Shown here piece by piece: positions 25,900 to 34,102 of a stretch of 64,000 nt of DNA. Each line of letters begins with the position of its first letter. The stretch's first letter is position 1. A program made the position numbers and the translations under genes. The notes under the pieces are model-generated. The model ran no database searches. It saw only the letters and a list, made by a program, of their open reading frames with translations, and had not been told where the DNA came from. This stretch comes from Actinoplanes sp. DH11 (GTDB lineage Bacteria; Actinomycetota; Actinomycetes; Mycobacteriales; Micromonosporaceae). The stretch spans positions 1 through 64,000 of the forward strand of contig NZ_JAHWGU010000022.1 of NCBI RefSeq assembly GCF_020873875.1. The letters run 5' to 3'.

Positions 25900-27654
25900 C
25901 TACGAGACCGGTTTCTCGACCCGGCCCTGCCAGGAGCGCCACAGCGCGGCGTACGCGCCGTCGGCCGCCAGCAGGTCGTCGTGCGGACCGATCTCGGCGA
26001 TCCGGCCGTCCTCCACCACCGCGACCCGGTCGGCGTCGTGCGCGGAGAAGAGCCGGTGCGCGATCGCCACCACGGTCCGGCCGTGCACCACCGCCGCGAG
26101 GCTGCGTTCCAGGTCCCGGGCCGCACCGGGGTCGAGCAGCGCGGTCGCCTCGTCGAGCACCAGGGTGTGCGGGTCGGCCAGGACCAGCCGGGCCAGCGCC
26201 ACCTGTTGCGCCTGTGCCGGTGCGAGCGGGCACCCACCGGCACCGACCAGCGTGTCCAGTCCGTCCGGCAGGGCGTCGGCCCAGTCCAGGGCGTGCACGG
26301 CGGCGAGCGCTGCCCGTACCTCCGGGTCCGGAAGGCCGGGCCGCACCATTGCGACGTTCTCCCGCAGCGTCCCGATGAAGATGTGGTGTTCCTGGGTGAC
26401 CAGGGCGACCTCGGTGCGCAGCCGCTCCGGCGGCAGCGCCTCCAGCGGCACCCCGCCCACGGTGATCGTCCCGGCGGTCGGCCGGTGCACGCCGGCGAGG
26501 AGGCGGCCCAGCGTGGACTTGCCGGCACCGGAGACGCCGACCACGGCGAGCCGCTCCCCCGGTTCCAGGGTGAGGTCGACGCCGTGCAGCACCTCGTGGC
26601 CGGGACGGTACCCGAACCGCACCCCTCGCAGCTCGATCCGGCTGCCCACCGGTTGCGGCCCGGTGACCGCGGGTGTCGTCTCCGCGGCCACACCGAGCAG
26701 CCGGGCCAGTGACGCGGCACCCACCTGGAGTTCGTCGAGCCAGGCGGAGAGCCGGTCCAGCGGGTCGACCAGCTGCTGCACGTAGATCACGGCCGCGGTG
26801 AGCTGGCCGAGGGTCACCACGCCGCGCAGGTGGAGCCAGCCACCGGCGAGCAGGGTCAGCACCACCGGCAGCACGTAACCGGTCTCGATCATCGGCCACC
26901 AGACAGTCCGCAGACGCAGGGTGTACCGCTCGGCCCGCCAGGCCCGGCGCAGGTCGTCGTCGGTACGCCGGACCCGCTGCCGCCCCCGCCGCAGCGCCTC
27001 GACGGTCCGCGCACCCTCCACGGTCTCGGTGAGCCCTTCGGTCACGTCGGAGTAGGCGGCGTTCTGCTCCAGATATCCGGCCGGCGCCCGCCGCAGGTAC
27101 CACCGCGTGCCGGCCACCAGGATCGGCACCCCGGCCAGCAGCGGGATCGCGAACAGCGGGCTGACAAGCACCAGCGCGCCGACCACGAGGACCAGCGTGA
27201 TGAGCGCGATCATGGTCTCCGGCACCGCGAACCGGACACATTTGGAGAGCGCGTCGACGTCCCGGGTGGCCCGGGTCAGCAGGTCCCCGCTGCCGGCCGC
27301 CTCCACGGTGGACAGCGGCAGCGTGACGACCCGGCTGACGAACTCCTCGCGGAGCCGGGCCAGCACCCGCTCGCCCAGCCGTGCCGAGGCGAGGTGCGCG
27401 AACCGGGTGAGGATGCCTTGGAGCAGCACGAACCCGGCGATCGTGGCGACCAGCCCGTCCAGGTGGGCGACGGGTTCGTGGCGCTCGATCGCCTCCACCA
27501 GTTCGCCGAGCAGCCGCGGCCCGGCGAGCGCGGCGAGGGCGGCGGCCACGTTCAGGGCGACCGCGGCCCGGAAGCTGCCGGGATAGCGGCGGACCAGGTC
27601 GTGGGCGTACCGGCGGACCTGCGCGGTGCTCGCCACCGGCAGCGGGCGGTTCAC
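25900..27654 (-). CDS. ABC exporter subunit with intact ATP site but degenerate signature
   Basis: A 584-residue half-transporter: six membrane helices in residues 25-310, then one NBD. Walker A (GVSGAGKS, 373-380), the Q-loop, Walker B with catalytic Glu502 (LVLDEATALLD) and the H-loop His533 (IAHRL) are intact. The LSGGQ signature is replaced by LAPAQ (477-481). It begins with GTG overlapping the stop of the partner gene (GTGA). With the partner it should form a heterodimer holding one working ATP site. The substrate is unknown; such pairs export peptides, drugs or lipids. Confidence 0.9.
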   Translation of the reverse strand: MNRPLPVASTAQVRRYAHDLVRRYPGSFRAAVALNVAAALAALAGPRLLGELVEAIERHEPVAHLDGLVATIAGFVLLQGILTRFAHLASARLGERVLARLREEFVSRVVTLPLSTVEAAGSGDLLTRATRDVDALSKCVRFAVPETMIALITLVLVVGALVLVSPLFAIPLLAGVPILVAGTRWYLRRAPAGYLEQNAAYSDVTEGLTETVEGARTVEALRRGRQRVRRTDDDLRRAWRAERYTLRLRTVWWPMIETGYVLPVVLTLLAGGWLHLRGVVTLGQLTAAVIYVQQLVDPLDRLSAWLDELQVGAASLARLLGVAAETTPAVTGPQPVGSRIELRGVRFGYRPGHEVLHGVDLTLEPGERLAVVGVSGAGKSTLGRLLAGVHRPTAGTITVGGVPLEALPPERLRTEVALVTQEHHIFIGTLRENVAMVRPGLPDPEVRAALAAVHALDWADALPDGLDTLVGAGGCPLAPAQAQQVALARLVLADPHTLVLDEATALLDPGAARDLERSLAAVVHGRTVVAIAHRLFSAHDADRVAVVEDGRIAEIGPHDDLLAADGAYAALWRSWQGRVEKPVS

Positions 27655-29336
27655 TGCGGGTCCTCGCGCAGCACCATCCGGGCGTACCCCGGTGTGGTGC
27701 GGAGCAGGACGTGGTGCGGCCCGGCAGCGACCACGTGTCCACTCTCGACGTAGCAGACGTGATCGGCGCGGCTCAGCATCAGCGGACTTGTCGTGCAGAC
27801 CACTGTCGTACGCCCGGACCGCGCCGCCCGCAGCCGATCGGCGATCCGGGCCTCGGTGTGCGCGTCCACCGCGTTCGTCGGCTCGACCAGGATCAGGATC
27901 TCCGGGTCGGCGACGAGCGCGCGGGCCAGTCGCAGCCGCTGCTGCTGGCCGCCGGAGAAGGACCTGCCACGTTCGGCGACCACGGTGTGCGCGCCGTCCG
28001 GCAGCCCGTCGACGATGCCGGTGGCGGACGCCGCCTCCAGCGCCTCCGGCAGAGTTCCGGCGCCGTCGGGGTCCAGATCGGACAGCAGCCGGCCGGCGAA
28101 GAGGCTGGCGTCGTTGTCGGCCAGCAGGATCCGGGCCCGGACGTCGGCCACTGCCGCGCCGGCCAGCGGGACGCCGCCGAGGACGGCGCCGTCGGCGTAC
28201 CGGGCGAGCCGGTCGGCGATGCGGGCCGCGTCGGACGGGACGGCGGCGACGACGGCGGTCATCCGGCCAGGCGGCACGCGGACCCCGGACTCGGGGTCGG
28301 CGAGTTCCGCAGCCGGCAGGGCGACCGGCTCGGCCGGGTCCGCGAGTTCCGGTTCGACCTGCAGCATCGCCACCACCCGGCGGCCCGAGACGTGCCCCCG
28401 CGTGATCTTGTCGACGGCCTCGGTGAGCTGCCGCAGCGGCGCGACCAGGAAAGCGGCGTACGCGTAGAACGAGACGAGCTGCCCCACGGTGATCCGGCCG
28501 GCCCAGGCGGACCGGGCGCCCAGCCACGTCAGCAGGACCAGGAAGACCCCGGGCAGCAGCACCTGAGCCGCCTCGAGCAGGGCTTCCACCTTCGCGGTGC
28601 GTACCCCCGCCTCGCGCAGCGACTGGGATGCGGCGCGATAGCGCGCCGCCATGACCGGCTCGCCACCCACACCGCGCAGCACCCGCAGCCCGGCGACCAG
28701 GTCGGCGGCCTGACCGGTGAGCGTGCCCTGCCGCACCCGGTGCTCGTGCTGGCGCTGATGCAGCGGGCCGATGAGAAGGCCCACGACGAGCATCATCAGC
28801 GGTACGCCCACCAGCACCACCAGGCCCAGCGGCACCGACGTGCGCAACAGCACGACCGTGATCGTGACGACGGCGAGCAGCGAGCCGACGCCCCGGGAGA
28901 TGATGTCGACGGCCCCGCCGATGTGGCTGATGTCGGAGGTGCCGATCGCCACCACCTCGCCGGCGTCCAGCCGCCGCGGCAGCGTGGCGCCGAGCCGGTT
29001 GGCGTGCCGCACCACCACCTGCACGGTCCGGAACGCGGCGCCCAGCCAGTTGGTGACCGCGAACCGGTGCCGCATGATCCCGGTGCCGGCCTGCATCGTG
29101 CCCACACCGAGTAGCAGCAGCGTCCAGCCGGCGAGGGCGCGGCCGTCACGGTCAGCGGCGGCGTCGACCGCCCGGCCGACCACTGCGGGCGCCAGTGCCT
29201 GACATCCCATCCAGAGGATCGCGAGGGCGGCCGCGACGCCGACCGTCAGGCGGGAACGCCTGACCAACCAGAGCAGATAACGGGCAGCGGAGCGGGAGTC
29301 GGGCAGGCCGGGATTCGGCACGGGCAAGCTACGCAT
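27651..29336 (-). CDS. ABC exporter subunit with degenerate ATP site but intact signature
   Basis: A 561-residue half-transporter with six membrane helices (about 30-320) and an NBD that keeps SGGQQQRL (461-468). It has lost Walker A (VAAVPSDAA around 363-371, no GKS/T), the Walker B Asp (ILILVEP, Val484) and the H-loop His (CTTSP). It therefore cannot form a normal ATP site but can supply the signature for its partner's site. It lies upstream of and is coupled to the partner gene. The low nucleotide-motif conservation is in the sequence itself, not a frameshift: the frame is open throughout. Confidence 0.9.
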   Translation of the reverse strand: MRSLPVPNPGLPDSRSAARYLLWLVRRSRLTVGVAAALAILWMGCQALAPAVVGRAVDAAADRDGRALAGWTLLLLGVGTMQAGTGIMRHRFAVTNWLGAAFRTVQVVVRHANRLGATLPRRLDAGEVVAIGTSDISHIGGAVDIISRGVGSLLAVVTITVVLLRTSVPLGLVVLVGVPLMMLVVGLLIGPLHQRQHEHRVRQGTLTGQAADLVAGLRVLRGVGGEPVMAARYRAASQSLREAGVRTAKVEALLEAAQVLLPGVFLVLLTWLGARSAWAGRITVGQLVSFYAYAAFLVAPLRQLTEAVDKITRGHVSGRRVVAMLQVEPELADPAEPVALPAAELADPESGVRVPPGRMTAVVAAVPSDAARIADRLARYADGAVLGGVPLAGAAVADVRARILLADNDASLFAGRLLSDLDPDGAGTLPEALEAASATGIVDGLPDGAHTVVAERGRSFSGGQQQRLRLARALVADPEILILVEPTNAVDAHTEARIADRLRAARSGRTTVVCTTSPLMLSRADHVCYVESGHVVAAGPHHVLLRTTPGYARMVLREDPQ

Positions 29337-29378
29337 CAGATCCCGACGGTAAAGCCGGACCGCGCGTGGTGCGACCGA

Positions 29379-29633
29379 TCAGCGATCGACGGGCGTGAAA
29401 TCCCAGACGTGCGGAGTGCGTGCTACCAGCCGCTCCGGCGGGACCGGCATGCTCTCCGGGGTGTTACGCCATTTGGTGATGACGACGATGCGTTGATCGG
29501 TGGACGAATAGACGTCACTCGACACATGTTGTGGCAGCACCTCCAGGGACGGCACCGCCGTGTCGCAGACCCAGGCCAGCAGCTCGTCGAAGCCACTGCG
29601 CGAGGCCCGCACCTCCCACATCCGCGCGATCAT
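29379..29633 (-). CDS. Small protein, possibly ABM-like ferredoxin fold
   Basis: An 84-residue protein starting 9 nt after the tsaD stop. MWEVRASRSGFDELLAWVCD, then SSDVYSSTDQRIVVITKW and a Pro-rich end read as beta-alpha-beta-beta, like antibiotic-biosynthesis-monooxygenase (dimeric alpha-beta barrel) proteins. I am not sure of the family. A weak AGGAAG precedes the ATG. It may be cotranscribed with the tsa genes without sharing their function. Confidence 0.6.
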   Translation of the reverse strand: MIARMWEVRASRSGFDELLAWVCDTAVPSLEVLPQHVSSDVYSSTDQRIVVITKWRNTPESMPVPPERLVARTPHVWDFTPVDR

Positions 29634-29641
29634 GATGCTTC

Positions 29642-30694
29642 CTACCCCGCCACGCTGACCTCGGTCAAACTCATGGACGAATCCGCGGGCAGATCCAGGC
29701 GGCTCGGCGCGACGCCGGCGGCGACGAGATGCGAGCCGAGCGCCGCGACCATCGCGCCGTTGTCGGTGCAGAGAGCGGGGCGGGGTACGCGCACCGCGAT
29801 CCCGTGTTTCGCGGCGCGCTCCTCGGCGAGCACGCGCAGCCGCGAGTTCGCCGCCACCCCGCCGCCGATCACCAGAGTCCGCACCCCGTTGGCCCGGCAC
29901 GCGTCGATCGCCTTCGCGGTCAGCACGTCGCAGACCGCTTCCTGGAAACTGGCCGACACGTCCGCCACCGGAACCGGCTCACCGGCCCGTTCGCGGCTCT
30001 CCACCCAGCGTGCGACGGCCGTCTTCAACCCCGAGAAGGAGAAGTCGAAACGGTGCGCGGCCAGGTCTTTCGGGGCGGTCAGCCCGCGCGGGAAGGCGAT
30101 CGAGGCCCGGTCGCCCTCGCGGGCCGTGCGGTCGATCACCGGCCCGCCCGGGAAACCGAGCCCGATCAGCCGGGCCACCTTGTCGAACGCCTCGCCGGCC
30201 GCGTCGTCGATCGTCGCGCCGAGCGGGGTGACGCCGGCGGTGAGGTCGTCGACGAGCAGCAGCGAGGAGTGCCCGCCGGAGACCAGCATCGCGATCGCGG
30301 GCTCGGGCAGCGGGCCGTGCTCCAGGGTGTCCACCGCCACGTGCGCGGCCAGGTGGTTCACCCCGTAGATCGGTTTCTCGGCGGCCAGCGCGTAACCCTT
30401 GGCCGCGGCCACCCCGACCAGCAGCGCACCGGCCAGGCCGGGCCCGCTCGTCACCGCGATCGCGTCGACGTCGGCGAGCGTGACGCCGGCCGTGTCGAGC
30501 GCCCGCTGCATGGTCGGGACCAGTGCCTCCAGATGGGCCCGGCTGGCCACCTCCGGCACCACGCCGCCGAACCGGGCGTGCTGCTCCACACTGGACGCGA
30601 GCGCGTCGGCCAGCAGGGTGTGCCCGCGCACGATGCCGACACCGGTCTCGTCGCAGGAGGTCTCGATCCCGAGGACCAGGGGTTCGTCACGCAT
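29642..30694 (-). CDS. tsaD: tRNA N6-threonylcarbamoyladenosine (t6A) transferase subunit TsaD
   Basis: A 350-residue Kae1/TsaD protein: it transfers threonylcarbamoyl from TC-AMP to A37 of ANN-decoding tRNAs, with TsaB and TsaE. LGIETSCDETGVGI forms the ASKHA phosphate loop; metal ligands are His114 and His118 in NHLAAH; VSGGHSSL and VIGGGVAANSRLR are family blocks. It overlaps rimI by 8 bp. All t6A partners except TsaC are in this operon. Confidence 0.96.
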   Translation of the reverse strand: MRDEPLVLGIETSCDETGVGIVRGHTLLADALASSVEQHARFGGVVPEVASRAHLEALVPTMQRALDTAGVTLADVDAIAVTSGPGLAGALLVGVAAAKGYALAAEKPIYGVNHLAAHVAVDTLEHGPLPEPAIAMLVSGGHSSLLLVDDLTAGVTPLGATIDDAAGEAFDKVARLIGLGFPGGPVIDRTAREGDRASIAFPRGLTAPKDLAAHRFDFSFSGLKTAVARWVESRERAGEPVPVADVSASFQEAVCDVLTAKAIDACRANGVRTLVIGGGVAANSRLRVLAEERAAKHGIAVRVPRPALCTDNGAMVAALGSHLVAAGVAPSRLDLPADSSMSLTEVSVAG

Positions 30695-31124
30695 CGCGCA
30701 TCATCACCAGGGCGTCCGTGTTGCTCGGTTGGTAGTAGCCGCGCCGGATCCCGACCGGCTCGAAGTCGTAACTCGCGTAGAGGGTCTGCGCCGGCGCGTT
30801 GTCGACGGCCACCTCGAGCAGCGTCTTCTTGACGCCGCGCCGGGCCGCCTCGGCCAGCAGCGCCTCGAGCAGGAGCCGGCCGATGCCGCGGCGTTGCGCG
30901 TCCCGGCGCACCGCGATGTTCTGCACCCAGGACTCCTCGGCGTCCACGACGGACAGACCGGCGTAACCGAGCACCGCCCCGTCCTCGGTCGCCACCAGGT
31001 AGTGGTGGCCCTGGGCCAGCTCGTTCCAGAACATCGCGGCCGACCACTTCTCGGGGCCGAAGAGATCCTCCTCGACCGGCAGCACCTGACCGATGTGCCA
31101 CCAGCGGAACCGTTCGACGATCAT
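30687..31124 (-). CDS. rimI: Ribosomal protein S18 alanine N-acetyltransferase
   Basis: A 145-residue GNAT enzyme. The acetyl-CoA loop is VRRDAQRRGIGRLLLEALL and the catalytic region VDNAPAQTLYASYDFEPVGIRRGYY has the Tyr expected in RimI. It starts overlapping the tsaB stop (TGATG) and overlaps tsaD by 8 bp. RimI is a frequent member of tsaB-tsaD operons. Confidence 0.92.
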   Translation of the reverse strand: MIVERFRWWHIGQVLPVEEDLFGPEKWSAAMFWNELAQGHHYLVATEDGAVLGYAGLSVVDAEESWVQNIAVRRDAQRRGIGRLLLEALLAEAARRGVKKTLLEVAVDNAPAQTLYASYDFEPVGIRRGYYQPSNTDALVMMRDA

Positions 31125-31903
31125 CAGGTCAGCACCGGCTTGCGCGCGCTCGGCTCCACCGCGTCGGGCCGCCGCAGGTAGAGCGGCGTGAGCTGCTCCC
31201 CCGGTGCGGCACCGCGGATCTTCTCCGCGGCGAGCGCGACGAGGGCGGCGCCGGGCGGATACAGGAGATGCTCCTCCACCGGTACGCCGAACACGTCCCC
31301 GTACTTCAAGGCGCCCTCCCCCGCGGCCCGATCCACCGTCCCCGCGAGCCAGCCGGTCCCTGCACCGTTCCCGGCCGTCTGCCCCGCGAGCCCGCCCGCC
31401 CCGGCACCGGTCGCGGCCGTCTTGCCGGGCGCGGCCGGGTCACCGGCCGCCGCGGCCAGCAGCACCGCCACGTCCGCCGGTTTCGCCACCTCGGGACCAA
31501 TCACCCGGGCGCCGTCCGCATACGTCGCGAAGTACACCTCGCGGCGCCGCGCGTCCGTTGCGATCAGCACCCGCCCCGGCCCGGCAGCCCGGCCCAGCGC
31601 GTCCAGCGAACACACCCCGTAGGCCGGGATGCCCAGCGCCTGGCCCATGCTCGCGGCAGTGGCCAGGCCGACCCGCAGACCGGTGAACGGCCCCGGGCCG
31701 AGACCCGCCACGATCGCCGTCAGGTCACGCGGGCGGTAACCCGCCTCGGCCAGCACCGCGGCGATCTCGGGGGCCAGTTTCTCCCCGTGCGCGCGCGGGT
31801 CGACCGTGCGGCTTTCCGCGACGCCGAACAGGCCGTCGGCGGTCACCTCGACGAGCGCCGCCATGGAGGCGGGGGTGGCGGTGTCCAGAGCTAGAACGAG
31901 CAC
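31124..31903 (-). CDS. tsaB: t6A biosynthesis protein TsaB
   Basis: A 259-residue ASKHA-fold partner of TsaD. LVLALDTATPASMAAL opens it, with LGPGPFTGLRVGLATAASMG (TsaD contact). A Gly/Ala/Thr-rich low-complexity insert (about residues 155-190) is not normal for the family and makes the protein longer than usual (about 220). The GTG at 31903 lies 8 nt after the ung stop. TAGGGT overlapping that stop, 5 nt before the GTG, could be an internal promoter. Confidence 0.9.
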   Translation of the reverse strand: MLVLALDTATPASMAALVEVTADGLFGVAESRTVDPRAHGEKLAPEIAAVLAEAGYRPRDLTAIVAGLGPGPFTGLRVGLATAASMGQALGIPAYGVCSLDALGRAAGPGRVLIATDARRREVYFATYADGARVIGPEVAKPADVAVLLAAAAGDPAAPGKTAATGAGAGGLAGQTAGNGAGTGWLAGTVDRAAGEGALKYGDVFGVPVEEHLLYPPGAALVALAAEKIRGAAPGEQLTPLYLRRPDAVEPSARKPVLT

Positions 31904-31911
31904 ACCTGACC

Positions 31912-32595
31912 CTAACCGGCGGCCCGCGGGTCCCAGTCGATGAGTGGCCGGCCGCCGTCGGCGAGAGCCTTGTTCGCCGCGCTGAACGGCCGGCTGCCGA
32001 GGAAACCGGCCCGGTTCAGCGGGCTCGGGTGCCCGGCCTCCAGCACCGCGTGGGCCGGGTTGGTGACAAGCGCCGCCTTCTTCTTCGCGTAACCGCCCCA
32101 GAGCAGGAACACGACCCGCTCGTCCCGCTCGTTGAGCGCCCTGATGGTGGCGTCCGTGAACGCCTCCCAGCCCTTGTTGGCGTGCGAGCCGGCCTTGCCC
32201 GCGCGGACCGTGAGCACCGCGTTGAGCAGCAGCACACCCTGCCGCGCCCAGCCGGTCAGGTCGCCACTCGCCGGCTTCGGGATGTTGACGTCCTCGGCGA
32301 GCTCCTTGAACACGTTGCCCAGCGACGGCGGTTTCCGCACGCCGTCACGCACGCTGAAGCTGAGACCGTGCGCCTGACCCGGACCGTGGTAGGGGTCCTG
32401 CCCGAGGATCAGCACCCGGGTCTGCGCCGGCAGGCACAGCCGGTACGCCGCGAAGAGGTCCTCGGCCGGCGGGTAGACCGTCTCGCTCGCGTACTCCGCG
32501 GCGACGAACTCGCCCAGCTTCGCGGTGGCCGCCGGGTCCAGGAAGGGCGCCAGCTCGCTCCGCCACTCGGCCGGCAACAGCTCGGTCAGGTTCAC
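31912..32595 (-). CDS. ung: Uracil-DNA glycosylase, family 1
   Basis: A 227-residue enzyme that removes uracil from DNA. Catalytic motif GQDPYHGPGQAHG (Asp67) and the DNA-intercalating HPSPLNRAGFLGSRPFS loop (His near residue 186) are intact, and LLLNAVLTVRAGKAGSH is the uracil pocket. The GTG start overlaps the tsaE stop (GTGA). An in-frame upstream extension within tsaE is rejected. Its place between tsaE and tsaB is unusual functionally but tightly coupled. Confidence 0.95.
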   Translation of the reverse strand: MNLTELLPAEWRSELAPFLDPAATAKLGEFVAAEYASETVYPPAEDLFAAYRLCLPAQTRVLILGQDPYHGPGQAHGLSFSVRDGVRKPPSLGNVFKELAEDVNIPKPASGDLTGWARQGVLLLNAVLTVRAGKAGSHANKGWEAFTDATIRALNERDERVVFLLWGGYAKKKAALVTNPAHAVLEAGHPSPLNRAGFLGSRPFSAANKALADGGRPLIDWDPRAAG

Positions 32596-33041
32596 AGGTT
32601 CTCCAGTCGGTGTGCCCAGTCGCCGCCGTGCGGCACCAGGTCGATCACTCGGGTGTCGTCGTCCAGCCGGTCGATGCGGACGTGCAGGTATTCGTCGTTG
32701 AGCTGCTCGACCAGGCCGACCCCCCACTCGACGACCGTCACCGCGTCGTCGGCCGAGGCGTCCAGGTCCAGGTCGTCGATCTCGGCGCGCGGGTCGGGCC
32801 GGTCGCCCAGCCGGTAGGCGTCCGCGTGCACCAGCGGCAGCGGGCCGCGGTGCACCCGGGCGATCACGAAGGTCGGCGACGTGATCGGGCCGCGCACGCC
32901 GAGACCCGCGCCGATGCCCTGCACCAGCGCGGTCTTGCCGGCGCCGAGCGGACCGGTGAGCAGCAGCAGGTCACCGGCGCGCAGGATGCCGGCGAGCCGC
33001 CGGCCGAAGTTCTGGGTGTCCTCGACGGTCGCCAGCTTCAC
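32592..33041 (-). CDS. tsaE: t6A biosynthesis ATPase TsaE
   Basis: A 149-residue P-loop protein with Walker A GPLGAGKT (30-37), the switch SPTFVIARVH and VHADAYRLG and the conserved VVEWGVG segment. It regulates the TsaB-TsaD complex with ATP. The GTG at 33041 overlaps the hydrolase stop, and its own stop overlaps ung (both GTGA). Confidence 0.94.
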   Translation of the reverse strand: MKLATVEDTQNFGRRLAGILRAGDLLLLTGPLGAGKTALVQGIGAGLGVRGPITSPTFVIARVHRGPLPLVHADAYRLGDRPDPRAEIDDLDLDASADDAVTVVEWGVGLVEQLNDEYLHVRIDRLDDDTRVIDLVPHGGDWAHRLENL

Positions 33042-34102
33042 GTGATCTTCTCCAGGAACGGGATCAGCGCCGCGTTGACCTGGTCGGCCTTCTCCAGCAT
33101 CACCACGTGGCCGCTGTTGTCGATCTTCAGCAGCTCGGCCTCGGGCAGGTGCTTGAGGATCTCCTCGGAGTGGGTGACCGGGGTCAGGTAGTCGCGGGTG
33201 CCGACGACCACCAGGACCGGCACCCCGCGCAGCGCCGACAGGGCCGGGATCCGGTTGTGGGTGTAGAGAGTGTGCAGGTATTTGGTGAGCGTCTCCACCG
33301 ACGTCTTCGAGTTCATGCTCTCCACGAACGTGACGAGGGTGGGGCTGGGTTTCGCCTCGCCGAACCCGTACCGCCGGGTGAGCAGCCAGGCCAGGTCGGA
33401 GGAGGCCACCCGGGCCCGGTCGATGGTGCCGCCGCCGAGGTGGGCCGCCTTGTCCCAGAGCGGGAAGAAGGGCGCGCTGGCCCGGGCCACCAGGTTCGTC
33501 ACGCCGAGCTGGGTCTTGTCGAACAGATCCGCCGAGGTGGACATCAGCACCACGCCGGTGACCCGGTTGCCGAACCACTCCGGGTACTGCTCGGCGAAGG
33601 CCATGATGGTCATGCCGCCCATCGAATGGCCGACCAGGATGATGTGCCCGTCCGGCACGGTCGCCTCGAGCACCGCGGCGAGCGAGCGGCCCAGCGCGGC
33701 GATGTCGTACGTCCCGGACCGCAGCCTGCCGGACCGGCCGTGACCGGGCTGGTCGTAGAAGACCATCCGGTACTCCCCGCGCTCGGCGAGCTCCTTGCGC
33801 TGGAAGTAGAACGTGCCCATGTCCAGCGCGAAGCCGTGCACGAAGACGATCGTCGGCTTGCCCGCCGGCTCGGCCGGTTCGACGATCTCGACGTGCAGGT
33901 CGGTGCCGTCGGCCGCGGTCACCGTCAGCTCCTGGTCGAACGGCTGGTCGCCGAAGGGCTCCTCGACGAAGGGGTCACCGGGCGCGTTGACCGAGCGCCG
34001 CACTAGCACCCGCTCCACGGCGAACGCGGTGGCCAGGCCGGCCGCCGCGACACCGACAACGGCACCGAACACCCCCGCCGTCCGCACCGCCCGCCGCCTC
34101 AC
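33038..34102 (-). CDS. Membrane-anchored alpha/beta hydrolase
   Basis: A 354-residue protein with a basic start and one membrane helix (about residues 10-32). The hydrolase fold follows: oxyanion region VFVHGFALDMGTF, nucleophile Ser in LVGHSMGGM, acid in VVGTRDYLTPVTH and His in DNSGHVVMLEKAD. It is usual between alr and tsaE in actinobacteria; the substrate is unknown, probably a lipid or ester. The GTG at 34102 overlaps the alr stop (GTGA), so it was preferred over an upstream start. Confidence 0.88.
   Translation of the reverse strand: MRRRAVRTAGVFGAVVGVAAAGLATAFAVERVLVRRSVNAPGDPFVEEPFGDQPFDQELTVTAADGTDLHVEIVEPAEPAGKPTIVFVHGFALDMGTFYFQRKELAERGEYRMVFYDQPGHGRSGRLRSGTYDIAALGRSLAAVLEATVPDGHIILVGHSMGGMTIMAFAEQYPEWFGNRVTGVVLMSTSADLFDKTQLGVTNLVARASAPFFPLWDKAAHLGGGTIDRARVASSDLAWLLTRRYGFGEAKPSPTLVTFVESMNSKTSVETLTKYLHTLYTHNRIPALSALRGVPVLVVVGTRDYLTPVTHSEEILKHLPEAELLKIDNSGHVVMLEKADQVNAALIPFLEKIT

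Noticed and set aside
27655..28527. Upstream in-frame extension of the ABC exporter gene (875 residues in total)
   Set aside because: It lies wholly inside the partner gene in another frame, is Arg/Gly-rich without motifs, and the GTG at 27654 shows a GTGA overlap typical of this operon.
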